Shown here in pieces: positions 48,301 through 56,460 of a stretch of 64,000 nucleotides of DNA; position 1 is the first letter of the stretch, and every line of letters starts with the position of its first letter. The notes beneath the pieces are model-generated. The model was given only the letters and a program-made list of their open reading frames with translations. It made no database searches and had not been told where the DNA came from. Origin of the DNA: Planococcus sp. 107-1 (GTDB lineage: Bacteria > Bacillota > Bacilli > Bacillales_A > Planococcaceae); assembly GCF_021513255.1 (NCBI RefSeq), contig NZ_CP090977.1, positions 2,170,001 to 2,234,000 of the forward strand, read 5' to 3'. The position numbers were made by a program, and so were the translations under genes.

Positions 48301-48797
48301 CCACCGAGTGAAGCTTTGATCATCAATGGGAATCCTGCCGTTTTACTGAATTCCATCACTTCATCCAACGATTCCACAGGACCGTCTGTTCCTGGAATAA
48401 CCGGAATGCCAGCTTGGATCGCTTGTTCGCGCGCTTTTACTTTATCCCCGAACATATCGAGGTGCCGAGAAGTAGGTCCAATAAAGACGATCCCTTCTTC
48501 TTCACAACGCCGCGCAAAGTGGACATTCTCGGATAAGAAGCCATAGCCCGGATGCACCGCATCCGCTCCTGAATCTTTGGCAATACGAATGATGTCTTCA
48601 ATGTCCAGGTAAGCGTCAATCGGTTTTTTCCCTTTGCCGACCAAATAGGATTCGTCAGCCTTATAGCGGTGATAAGAACCGCTATCTTCTTGTGAATAAA
48701 TCGCAACTGTTGGAATTTTCAGTTCTGTACAAGCGCGGAAAACCCGAATAGCGATTTCTCCGCGGTTTGCTACTAAGATTTTGTTGATTTCTCTCAC
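45357..48797 (-). CDS. pyc: Pyruvate carboxylase (two frameshifts here)
   Basis: Pyruvate carboxylase makes oxaloacetate from pyruvate, bicarbonate and ATP. In order it has a biotin carboxylase domain (ILVANRGEIAIRVFRAC; KASLGGGGRGM; ERDCSIQRRHQKVVE), a carboxyltransferase domain (LLTDTTFRDAHQSLLATRLR; DIFRIFDSLNW) and a C-terminal biotin domain (VTEAMKMET). The frame breaks at GGFP (one extra C, plus strand G4 at 46020-46023) and after NGQPR (one missing G, at 45644-45645). Repair gives 1,146 residues, the normal length. The start is GTG at 48797 after AAAGGGG. It is downstream of ftsW. Confidence 0.94.
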
Positions 48798-48812
48798 ACC
48801 GCAGCAACCCCT

Positions 48813-49979
48813 TTATTTTTTCGATTTTTCAACTTTGTGGAACATGGAAACATTCATTAATACTCCCATAGCTAAAGATAACAAAATTACGGACGTTCCG
48901 CCATAGCTTATAAAAGGAAGCGTAACTCCAGTCAATGGAATAAGGCCTGTCAAGCCGCCTAAATTAACAAATGACTGGATACCGATCATGCTTGCAATGC
49001 CGGCAGCAAGCATGCGCGCCAACGGATCTTTCGTCGTCATCGCAATGGAAAGCCCCCGCAAAATGATAAAAGCCAAACCGCCTAAAACAAATAATACACC
49101 GAATACGCCTAGTTCTTCTGCAATAATCGACATGATGAAATCAGTATGGGGCTCCGGCACATAACCGAGTTTTTGAATGGATTGGCCAAGCCCTAGACCT
49201 TTCAATCCGCCAGAACCGATGGCTAAGTAGCCATTGACGATCTGCAGCCCAAAGCCCAGCTCATCTGTAAACGGATTAAAGAAAGCATCAAGACGCCCCA
49301 GGCGCTTTTCAGTAAAAATCGCATCTGATGCAAAAATCATAATCGGAACGATAAAGATGGCTGCTGCTCCAATTACAATAGATGCTAGCTTTGCAAATGA
49401 TTTAAAACGGATTCCACTTGCAGCCATAACCGACAATCCCACTGCCCCAATGATCATCATGGAACCTAAATCCGGCTCGAAAAACACCAAGATCAATACA
49501 AAGGTCAAAATGCTGACCGGCGGAATGATGGAATTGCCCAATTCATTTATGGTGCCATTCTTGTATTTATTTGAAAATACCCCTGCCAAATAGAAGATGA
49601 TGCCGACTTTCGCCACTTCTGAGGGCTGGATATTCCCGAATCCTAAGTTGATCCAACTTACCGCCCCACCAGCAGCCGAGCCGATAAAATGGACGAGGAT
49701 CAAGCCGAGAAAGACAACCCCAAGCACCGTCATCATCATCCATTTTTTATTGAAATGCTTATAAGGGAAAAATGCGGCTATTGCGAAAACCGGAAAAGCG
49801 ACTGCTAAGTTCTGGATTTGCTGTATGTAAAAACGATCAGGTGCGCTGCCGTAACGATTCACCGACCAGGCCATGCTCGAACTGTAAATCATGACAAGAC
49901 CGAAAAGGGTTAAAGCTATGTAAACAAAAAATAAGGGGTAATCAAAGTTCTTCGCATATCTCTTGATGTACTGTTTCAT
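48813..49979 (-). CDS. ftsW: FtsW/RodA/SpoVE-family peptidoglycan polymerase
   Basis: SEDS-family enzymes polymerise lipid II and pair with a class B PBP. The 388-residue protein has about ten helices and the motifs DLGSMMIIGAVGLSVM, GGLKGLGLGQSIQKLGYVPEPHTDFIMSIIAEELG and GLIPLTGVTLPFISYGGTS. The ATG at 49979 follows CGAGGT. Its location beside pyc matches B. subtilis ftsW (ylaO). With no spoVE/ftsW in the dcw cluster, this is the likely septal partner of the pbpB product. Confidence 0.92.
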   Translation of the reverse strand: MKQYIKRYAKNFDYPLFFVYIALTLFGLVMIYSSSMAWSVNRYGSAPDRFYIQQIQNLAVAFPVFAIAAFFPYKHFNKKWMMMTVLGVVFLGLILVHFIGSAAGGAVSWINLGFGNIQPSEVAKVGIIFYLAGVFSNKYKNGTINELGNSIIPPVSILTFVLILVFFEPDLGSMMIIGAVGLSVMAASGIRFKSFAKLASIVIGAAAIFIVPIMIFASDAIFTEKRLGRLDAFFNPFTDELGFGLQIVNGYLAIGSGGLKGLGLGQSIQKLGYVPEPHTDFIMSIIAEELGVFGVLFVLGGLAFIILRGLSIAMTTKDPLARMLAAGIASMIGIQSFVNLGGLTGLIPLTGVTLPFISYGGTSVILLSLAMGVLMNVSMFHKVEKSKK

Positions 49980-50011
49980 AATTTCTATACCTCGATTTAT
50001 TGGATTAGTAA

Positions 50012-50043
50012 AAAAACTCAAACAGGATTCGTTTGAGTTTTAA
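50012..50043 (-). terminator. Terminator after ylaN
   Basis: On the minus strand AACTCAAAC-GAATCCT-GTTTGAGTT is a 9-bp perfect stem followed by T7, directly after ylaN and upstream of ftsW. Confidence 0.9.
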
Positions 50044-50044
50044 G

Positions 50045-50326
50045 TCATTTATTTGTGTACGCGTCATGGAGGATCGAAAGTTTCTTCTCCAGCGTATCCA
50101 TTAGATTTTTGCCGGTTTCACGTTCAATAAGACCAAGCTTTACTGCAAAGTCAATTTCGCGCGAGAGGCCGAACATCTGCGTGTCGAGCACTTCTTCGTA
50201 TAAGGGGCATGAAGGCAAAGTCAAATGGTCCATTTGGACTTTGATCAATTGCTCGATTTTCTCCGCATCCGCTTTGAGGAGCTCCAAAGCCTTTGCCTGA
50301 TATGTTTGTTCTTCTGTATGTTCCAT
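50045..50326 (-). CDS. ylaN: YlaN family protein (UPF0358)
   Basis: The 93-residue helical protein begins [24 protein letters not shown] and has [37 protein letters not shown], the YlaN family core. YlaN is reported as important for growth in B. subtilis and S. aureus and is linked to iron homeostasis through Fur. It lies upstream of ftsW-pyc, the usual location. Confidence 0.92.
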   Translation of the reverse strand: MEHTEEQTYQAKALELLKADAEKIEQLIKVQMDHLTLPSCPLYEEVLDTQMFGLSREIDFAVKLGLIERETGKNLMDTLEKKLSILHDAYTNK

Positions 50327-50492
50327 GAGGACTCCCCCATTAAATGATATTTATGCCTAATAACCTGTTTAAAGTGTATCTTTTAATAGGTGAAAATGCA
50401 AGCGTCTATCGGCCATAGAATTAATCCCTTTAGGATTTTGACAGGAAAAGGTATACTTAATGGAGATCGATTATTTGATGGAGGGTTTTAGA

Positions 50493-50997
50493 ATGGAAAC
50501 TATCGTACCGTTTAAAGGTAAAGTGAAATTTAAGATTACATTGGATCCAACTGTCTGGATTTTTGATGACCGGAAACTTGACCTCACTACGTATTTCAGT
50601 GAAGAGCGAATTATAAAAGATGAATTGGAAGAATACAAGCGGGATGGGTGAACATTGGTCGCGTGAAATCATGGAAGGTGCAACTGTGCCGCCTACATTG
50701 AATTCCGAAAAGAAATACAAAAGACAAGAAAAGCAGGAAATGATGACAGGAACATTCGGCATGGTCTTTAAGCCATTCCTTGAAACGACAGAACCTGAAA
50801 AAGATGCTTCTAAAGTCATCTTCGAAACAGCTGCCGGCGAATACAGCTTTGCTCTTGAAAGTTCCAAAGAACTGATTTTCAAGTTTAGTGAAAAAGGAAA
50901 ACCACTGACAGAAAATGGGCCAGTCCACATTTTGCTGCCTGATGGATCGAATCAAGATAATCCGATTACGGATGTGTTAGCAATCCGGGTTGAATAG
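50493..50997 (+). CDS. Conserved Bacillales protein of unknown function (frameshifted here)
   Basis: The start ATG at 50493 follows GGAGGG and opens METIVPFKGKVKFKITLDPTVWIFDDRKLDLTTYF. The frame stops after EEYKRDG, and continues in another as MGEHWSREIMEGATVPPTLN...GPVHILLPDGSNQDNPITDVLAI. Removing one G of GGG at 50641-50643 joins them into 167 residues. Relatives are sometimes labelled peptidyl-prolyl isomerase, but I see no supporting motif. It forms a plus-strand group with ylaI and a membrane protein gene. Confidence 0.75.
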
Positions 50998-51008
50998 GAG
51001 GATGGTAT

Positions 51009-51212
51009 ATGCGTGTCCAATGTGTGATTTGCGATAAAATTGAAGAATTGGTTGATGATACGCTAGAGGCAAAACGCCTGCGCAACCGGCCGATCCATAC
51101 CCATATGTGCAAAGAATGCCATGACCGGATATCCGATAGAACGAAAGAACGGCTCGCAACAGGGACATTCCATTTTTATCGGAGTTCCCGTCAAATCGAG
51201 GATGACTTTTGA
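51009..51212 (+). CDS. ylaI: YlaI family zinc-ribbon-like protein (DUF2197)
   Basis: The 67-residue protein has two Cys pairs, CVIC (5-8) and CKEC (34-37), which probably bind zinc, in the pattern of the YlaI family (MRVQCVICDK...RPIHTHMCKECHDRI). Function is unknown. AGGAGGATGGTAT precedes the ATG. Its stop overlaps the next start (TGATG). Confidence 0.88.
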   Translation: MRVQCVICDKIEELVDDTLEAKRLRNRPIHTHMCKECHDRISDRTKERLATGTFHFYRSSRQIEDDF

Positions 51213-51661
51213 TGAAGGTACTTAAAGGCATATGGATCGGCTTTTGGAGCGGCCTTTTGCTTGGGCTGCTTCTAAAGTGGATTCAAAGAGTAACAGGCGA
51301 ACAAGTGTATACCTTATTATTAAATGTTGATTTCATTCCATTCGTTGGAAAAATCAACTGGTCTGAACCTGTGGAATTCGCTTTCCACCTGGCCATTTCA
51401 CTATTGATTTCCATTGCCTATGTCTATTTGGCAAAGCGCCGCAACTACTCGTTCGGCCAACTGACCTTGCTTAGCCTGCTCTTGTGCATACCGACATTTA
51501 TCCTCTTTTTCCCATTGTCGTCCTTGGCCATCCGCACCGATGTGCCAGCGCTGACAGATGTTGGCGCGTACCTTTACTGGATACTCGCGCATTTAACTTA
51601 TGCACTTGCCCTACCGATTCTCTATAAAACATTTGAACGCAAAAACGCTGCATCTCAATGA
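51212..51661 (+). CDS. Membrane protein of unknown function
   Basis: The 149-residue protein has four predicted helices (about 5-22, 47-69, 80-101 and 118-140) and no enzyme motif. I do not recognise the family. The ATG at 51212 overlaps the ylaI stop by one base, so it is translationally coupled to ylaI. The end (RKNAASQ) is encoded by the left arm of a palindromic terminator shared with ylaH. Confidence 0.7.
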   Translation: MKVLKGIWIGFWSGLLLGLLLKWIQRVTGEQVYTLLLNVDFIPFVGKINWSEPVEFAFHLAISLLISIAYVYLAKRRNYSFGQLTLLSLLLCIPTFILFFPLSSLAIRTDVPALTDVGAYLYWILAHLTYALALPILYKTFERKNAASQ

Positions 51662-51675
51662 GATGCAGCGTTTTC
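51643..51675. terminator. Bidirectional terminator embedded in two convergent coding ends
   Basis: AAAACGCTGCATCT-CAATG-AGATGCAGCGTTTT is a perfect 14-bp inverted repeat with A and T tracts. It straddles the overlapping 3' ends of the membrane protein gene (ends 51661) and ylaH (ends 51655). Confidence 0.9.
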
Positions 51676-51984
51676 GCGTTTTTCTCGCCATAGGCGGATT
51701 TTGTAGAGAATCAGAATCAATGCCGCAATGACCAATCCTTCAACTACTGGAAGGAAAAAGGCTAAGAACGTTAACCCTAATCCTCCAACAAGAAGAAATA
51801 GTCCAATAACCACATTTTTTCCGATAGATAGTTTTTTCGCAAATCCTAGCTTATAAACGAAAGCCGACAGCAAGAAGATGACTGCAAAAAGTGCATATCC
51901 CGCAACTGTAAAATTCGGCAGATTCTCATATAAAACTCGGGCTACGGGATACATTCTGTCATAGACAAAAGCTTGCTCGTCCAC
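51655..51984 (-). CDS. ylaH: YlaH-like family membrane protein
   Basis: The 109-residue protein has a short soluble head and three helices (about 27-44, 54-76, 80-96), with FTVAGYALFAVIFLLSAFVYKLGFAKKLS and ILILYKIRLWREKR. This matches the YlaH family encoded beside typA in Bacillales. No function is known. It lies directly downstream of typA. Confidence 0.85.
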   Translation of the reverse strand: MDEQAFVYDRMYPVARVLYENLPNFTVAGYALFAVIFLLSAFVYKLGFAKKLSIGKNVVIGLFLLVGGLGLTFLAFFLPVVEGLVIAALILILYKIRLWREKRENAASH

Positions 51985-52011
51985 AGATTATACATCCTTC
52001 CTATTTATCAA

Positions 52012-53860
52012 TTATTCTTCGATTGCAACTTTCTTTTTCTTAGCCATGCGCTCACGTTCGTTTTTATCAAGAATTTTTTTGCGCAGACGGATGTTTTGTG
52101 GAGTAATTTCGCAATACTCATCATCTGCCAAATATTCAAGTGCTTCTTCAAGACTCATCAAACGAGCTTTTTTCAAAGTAGTTGTCTGGTCTTTGTTTGC
52201 TGAACGGATGTTAGTTGCAGCTTTAATTTTGACAATATTCACTGTCAAATCGCTGTCGCGGTTATGTTCGCCGACAATCATGCCTTCGTAGATTTCAGCA
52301 CCGACTTCAACAAAAGCAGTTCCGCGGTCTTCAATTCCTGTAAGGCCATAAGTTGAAACTTTTCCGCGTTCCATGGAAACCAATACACCTTGACGGCGTC
52401 CGCCAACTCGGCCTGAAGCCACTGGCTGATAGCTGTCGAAAGTATGGTTAATGATTCCGTATCCGCGTGTTTGAGTCAAGAACTCAGTTGTGTAGCCGAT
52501 CAAGCCACGTGCCGGTACGTTGAATACCAAACGGACTTGTCCGCTTCCGTTATTGACCATATCAAGCATTTCACCTTTGCGTTCACCAAGTGATTCGATG
52601 ATTGCTCCAGTATATTCTTCAGGTACGTCAACTTGAACCCGTTCAACTGGCTCACAGCGAACACCATCTACCATTTTTACGATAACTTCAGGTTTTGATA
52701 CTTGCAGCTCAAAACCTTCACGGCGCATGTTTTCAATCAAGATTGACAAATGCAGTTCGCCGCGTCCTGAAACCACCCATGCATCCGGTGAATCGGTCGG
52801 GTCTACACGTAAAGATACGTCTGTCTGCAATTGTGCATCCAAGCGCTCCTGGATTTTTCTTGAAGTGATCCATTTACCTTCTTTACCAGCAAACGGACTG
52901 TTGTTTACTAGGAAAGTCATTTGCAAAGTCGGTTCGTCAATGCGAAGGACTGGCAAGGCTTCCTGATGGTCAGCCGGACAAACCGTCTCACCAACGTTGA
53001 TATCTTCCATACCAGAAATGGCAATCAAATCGCCAGCTTCTGCTTTTTCGATTTCAACCCGTTTCAGACCCATGAAACCATGGATTTTTGTTACTCGGAA
53101 GTTCTTAACAGAACCATCAAGTTTCATCAAAGCAACAGATTGTCCAACTTCGATTGTTCCGCGGAAAACGCGGCCAATTCCGATACGCCCAACGTAGTCA
53201 TTGTAGTCAAGAAGCGCTACCTGGAATTGAAGTGGCTCATCTCTGTTATCGATTGGCGCTGGTACGTGGTCCAAGATTGCATCATAAATAACCTGCATGT
53301 TTTTCTTCCTGATCTGCAGGATCTGATGAAAGACTTGCAGTACCGTTCATACCTGAGGCGAAAACTACTGGGAATTCCAATTGTTCGTCATTAGCTTCAA
53401 GTTCGATGAACAATTCGATGACTTCGTCAACCACTTCTTCCGGACGAGCGAAATCGCGGTCAATTTTGTTAACAACGACGATTGGTTTCAAGTTCTGCTC
53501 AAGAGCTTTCTTCAAAACAAAACGTGTTTGCGGCATACAGCCTTCATATGCGTCAACGACTAGCAAAACGCCGTCTACCATTTTCATGATACGTTCAACT
53601 TCTCCGCCGAAATCAGCATGTCCCGGTGTATCCAGGATATTGATTTTTGCATCTTTATATTGAATCGCCGTGTTTTTAGCAAGAATTGTAATTCCGCGTT
53701 CTCTTTCGATATCGCCGGAGTCCATTGCGCGTTCATCAACGTGCTCGTTTGAACGGAAAGTTCCGGATTGTTGAAGCAGCTGATCCACTAATGTCGTTTT
53801 ACCATGGTCAACGTGGGCAATAATAGCAATGTTTCTTAAATCGTTACGTAAGTTAGTCAT
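52012..53860 (-). CDS. typA: Ribosome-associated GTPase TypA/BipA (frameshifted here)
   Basis: TypA is a translational GTPase that binds ribosomes and helps assembly and stress adaptation. It has G1 AHVDHGKTT (15-23), switch [21 protein letters not shown]-like domains and the C-terminal domain. The ATG at 53860 follows GGAGTG. The frame breaks near [17 protein letters not shown]; removing one A from the A5 (plus strand T5 at 53300-53304) restores 615 residues, the normal length. It is transcribed with ylaH. Confidence 0.94.
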
Positions 53861-53970
53861 ACTTTCACTCCAATATTCTTTTTTCATGTCTATAACTGTG
53901 TTAGTATAGCACATGTAGGGTAAAAACCCTAAGATTTTATTTCAACTATATGCGGCAGGAGGAAAAAAGT

Positions 53971-54156
53971 TTGAAAAACATAAAATGGATTTTCGTATTC
54001 TATTCGTTTGCAGCACTCGTATGCATGGCTGCAATCGGTGTCGCCGTGGGCTTCCGCAGCATTCCCGGAATCCTTTTTGCTATCATATTGCTTTGTGCAG
54101 TCATGGGAATGGGCTTTAAAAAGAAAAAAGAGATGCGGGAAGCCGGATTACTGTAA
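53971..54156 (+). CDS. ylaF: YlaF-like small membrane protein (DUF5325)
   Basis: The 61-residue protein has two helices and a basic tail (GFKKKKEMREAGLL). It is divergent from typA, as in B. subtilis where ylaF precedes typA. The TTG at 53971 follows AGGAGG and gives KNIKWIFVFYSFAALVCM, the family start; an ATG 7 codons earlier lacks a ribosome site. Function is unknown. Confidence 0.8.
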   Translation: MKNIKWIFVFYSFAALVCMAAIGVAVGFRSIPGILFAIILLCAVMGMGFKKKKEMREAGLL

Positions 54157-54186
54157 ATCCCCTCCCTATGAACATCAAAGCATAAC

Positions 54187-54230
54187 AAAGGAGTTGGCTC
54201 TGGAGAAAATCCAAAGCAACTCCTTTTTTT
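54187..54230 (+). terminator. Terminator after ylaF
   Basis: AAAGGAGTTG pairs with CAACTCCTTT, and an inner CTCTGGA/TCCAAAG arm extends the stem; seven T follow. The symmetry could also serve the opposite strand. Confidence 0.88.
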
Positions 54231-54275
54231 ATTTCCTTAGGCTAGGGTTGCGTCCAACCGGAAATCCGCATAACT

Positions 54276-55067
54276 TTACTTGAGGCGGATATATTCCGAC
54301 AATATACGATGGTGGATCGATGGGTTAGCTACGATAAATGTATCTTGCTTCAATAGGTTGGCAGGGTCCCCTGTGAAATTGGAAGTGATGGCCCCGACTT
54401 CTTCGGCAATCACTTTTCCGCCTGCTATATCCCAAGGCGATAAGCGCATCGAGATATAAGCATCCATACGGCCGCTCGCCACATAAGCAAGTTCAAGAGC
54501 CGCTGAACCGTAAGATCTTGTTCCTCTGACGTGCTGGACTAAACGGATCGTGGCTTCATGGTCGATATAGCGGTTAGGCGTTATCCATGTGGCGTTGATG
54601 CCGACAATCGATTCTTCAATGGAAGTGTCGAACAATGGCCGCAGCCGTTCATCGTTGTAAAAAGCACCGCCTCCTTGGATTCCATGGTATAAATCATCAT
54701 TTACCACATCGTATATGTATCCCAATTTGCCGATTCCATTTTCATATATCCCTAATGAAATGGCGAAATTTCTTTTTTGATGCACGAAATTCATCGTGCC
54801 ATCAATCGGGTCGAGCATCCAAATAACACCGTCCAGATCTTCGAATGTGTCTCCAAATCCTTCTTCTCCCAAAATGCGGTGGCCAGGAAAATCACGGCGA
54901 ATCCGGCTAATGAAAAATTGCTCGATTTCTTTATCGATATTTGTTACGAGGTCATTTGCATCTGATTTCGTTTCAATGGTGATGTCCACTAAAAATGAGT
55001 TTCTGATGCGATGCCCCGCTTCTTTAATAAGCGATTTTATATAAGTGTCCATACTATGCAAATCCAA
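54276..55067 (-). CDS. Inositol monophosphatase family protein (SuhB/YktC-like)
   Basis: The 263-residue Mg-dependent phosphatase has GEEG (67-70), DPIDGTMNF (86-94) and the later WDIAGG motif, the full metal-site set. Substrates could be inositol-1-phosphate, another sugar phosphate or 3'-phosphoadenosine 5'-phosphate. Gene order matches B. subtilis yktC. The TTG at 55067 has AGAGGGGGC at 6-7 bases; an ATG five codons later lacks a site at good spacing. Confidence 0.9.
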   Translation of the reverse strand: MDLHSMDTYIKSLIKEAGHRIRNSFLVDITIETKSDANDLVTNIDKEIEQFFISRIRRDFPGHRILGEEGFGDTFEDLDGVIWMLDPIDGTMNFVHQKRNFAISLGIYENGIGKLGYIYDVVNDDLYHGIQGGGAFYNDERLRPLFDTSIEESIVGINATWITPNRYIDHEATIRLVQHVRGTRSYGSAALELAYVASGRMDAYISMRLSPWDIAGGKVIAEEVGAITSNFTGDPANLLKQDTFIVANPSIHHRILSEYIRLK

Positions 55068-55097
55068 GTGATTGCCCCCTCTTTTTCCTTCATTATA

Positions 55098-55140
55098 ACG
55101 AAAAAGGCACTTACTGTCTTATCTCAGTAAATGCCTTTAT
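55098..55140 (-). terminator. Terminator after ykzI
   Basis: On the minus strand AAAGGCATTTACTG pairs with CAGTAAGTGCCTTT with one mismatch around AGATAAGA, followed by TTTTT. Confidence 0.85.
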
Positions 55141-55152
55141 ATGATCAGTTTA

Positions 55153-55347
55153 TCAAAGCGCATGAAGTGCCTCCAACTCTACATGTATTTCATGAAGACG
55201 CTTTTTGCTTTTATCTTTTTGATGTTCATCTTTTTGCTTCATAGCATCAAACAAAGAAGCAAGTTCGTAATCAAGTTCCAATTTCAAAACATGGATGTAT
55301 TCTTTCTCTACCTCGGCTTTGCGAATGATTTGAATCATCTGTTTCAT
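55153..55347 (-). CDS. ykzI: Small coiled-coil protein, YkzI-like
   Basis: The 64-residue charged helical protein (MKQMIQIIRKAEVEKEYIHVLKLELDYEL...) has no membrane segment or cysteine. Length and position between yktB and the yktC-like gene match B. subtilis ykzI, a gene of unknown function. The ATG at 55347 follows AAAGGGG. The assignment rests mainly on position. Confidence 0.7.
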   Translation of the reverse strand: MKQMIQIIRKAEVEKEYIHVLKLELDYELASLFDAMKQKDEHQKDKSKKRLHEIHVELEALHAL

Positions 55348-55506
55348 ATTAAGCACCCCTTTCTCTCCACTTTTCGATAATTCAGTTTAATAATAAGATT
55401 ATTAGACCAATACCCCTTTAGCAGCTTAGGAAAACTTATTTATATTATTTCTTCCCAAAGTTCGTTAAAATGAAACCTATGATTGCTATTTAAGGAGGAA
55501 AAATAA

Positions 55507-56145
55507 TTGGAAACTTTTTGGACCCAACAAGACTTTGAAGTATTTGAAACTCCTGGTTTGGAACAGCGGATGGAGTTGCTGATCAATAGAGTGCGCCCGA
55601 AATTCGAACAGCTCGGCACCACCTATTCTGCTTTCTTTTCGGGAAAATCCGGCGAAGAATTTTTCCCGCATGTCGCGAAGCATATGCGCCGTACAGTGAA
55701 TCCTCCCAATGACAGCTGGGTGGCGTTCGCTCCGCATAAAAGAGGCTACAAAGCTGTGCCTCATTTCCAAATCGGCTTATGGGAAAGCCACATCTTCGTC
55801 ATCCTTGCCGTGATTTATGAAGCACCGAATAAAAAGGTGATGGCAGAAGAATTATTGAAATCCGATATTCTCGCTTCCCTTCCAAAAGACTTCATGCTTT
55901 CTGGCGACCACATGAAACCGGAAGCTGAATCGATTGCAGATTTGGAAGAGGCAGGCATTGAAAAGTTAGTGACTAGGCTTCGTGATGTTAAAAAAGGTGA
56001 ATTGGTTATCGGACGCCATATTTTAAGAGACGATGCTTCCGCTATGTCTCCAGAAGGTTTTCATGCATTTGTCGAAAAGACGTTCACAGAATTATTGCCG
56101 GTCTATGACATCATGCTCCAAAAAGTAAAAATTCCGCAGCGCTGA
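55507..56145 (+). CDS. yktB: DUF1054 family protein (YktB)
   Basis: The 212-residue protein contains TYSAFFSGKSGEEFFPHVAKHMRRTVNPPNDSWVAFAP and HKRGYKAVPHFQIGLWESH, the DUF1054 core; its function is unknown. The start is TTG at 55507 after AAGGAGG. Its stop codon lies in the loop of the terminator that follows. Confidence 0.88.
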   Translation: METFWTQQDFEVFETPGLEQRMELLINRVRPKFEQLGTTYSAFFSGKSGEEFFPHVAKHMRRTVNPPNDSWVAFAPHKRGYKAVPHFQIGLWESHIFVILAVIYEAPNKKVMAEELLKSDILASLPKDFMLSGDHMKPEAESIADLEEAGIEKLVTRLRDVKKGELVIGRHILRDDASAMSPEGFHAFVEKTFTELLPVYDIMLQKVKIPQR

Positions 56146-56162
56146 GCTGCGGAATTTTTTAT
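56129..56162 (+). terminator. Terminator overlapping the end of yktB
   Basis: AATTCCGCAG-CGCTGAG-CTGCGGAATTTTTT is a 10-bp stem. The stem's left arm encodes the last residues of YktB and the stop codon lies in the loop. The A tract on the left makes it usable by the convergent yktA gene too. Confidence 0.88.
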
Positions 56163-56434
56163 TTTTTCATTTTGATGATTTCTTCGTCGCTTCGCGCTTT
56201 CATTTCTTTTATGACTGGGAAGCTGGCATAACCGCTTTCTTCTTCGAATTCCCGGAAATAGGTTTTCTCTTCTGCCATAGACGGCACAATTTCCTTGAAC
56301 CGGCGATATTTCGCCATTAAACTTTGACGCTTCACTCCTTTCTCGTAAGCAAGTTCGATTGCTTCAAAAAAGGTGACCACGTCAACAATTTCCTCTGTTG
56401 TCCAGTCGATTGAAAAAGGGTATGAATAATCCAT
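56159..56434 (-). CDS. yktA: UPF0223 family protein (YktA)
   Basis: The 91-residue protein begins MDYSYPFSIDWTTEEIVDVVTFFEAIELAYEKG and has YRRFKEIVPSMAEEKTYFREFEEESGY, the UPF0223 pattern. No function is known. It is encoded just downstream of the nitronate monooxygenase-like gene with 26 bases between, possibly as one transcript. Confidence 0.9.
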   Translation of the reverse strand: MDYSYPFSIDWTTEEIVDVVTFFEAIELAYEKGVKRQSLMAKYRRFKEIVPSMAEEKTYFREFEEESGYASFPVIKEMKARSDEEIIKMKK

Positions 56435-56460
56435 GTTATTTCCTCACTTTCGCATCATTG

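Noticed and set aside
42149-53914. Programmed ribosomal frameshifting as an explanation for the split genes
   Set aside because: The sites lack a shared slippery heptamer and the direction of shift varies. None of these families is known to use programmed shifts.
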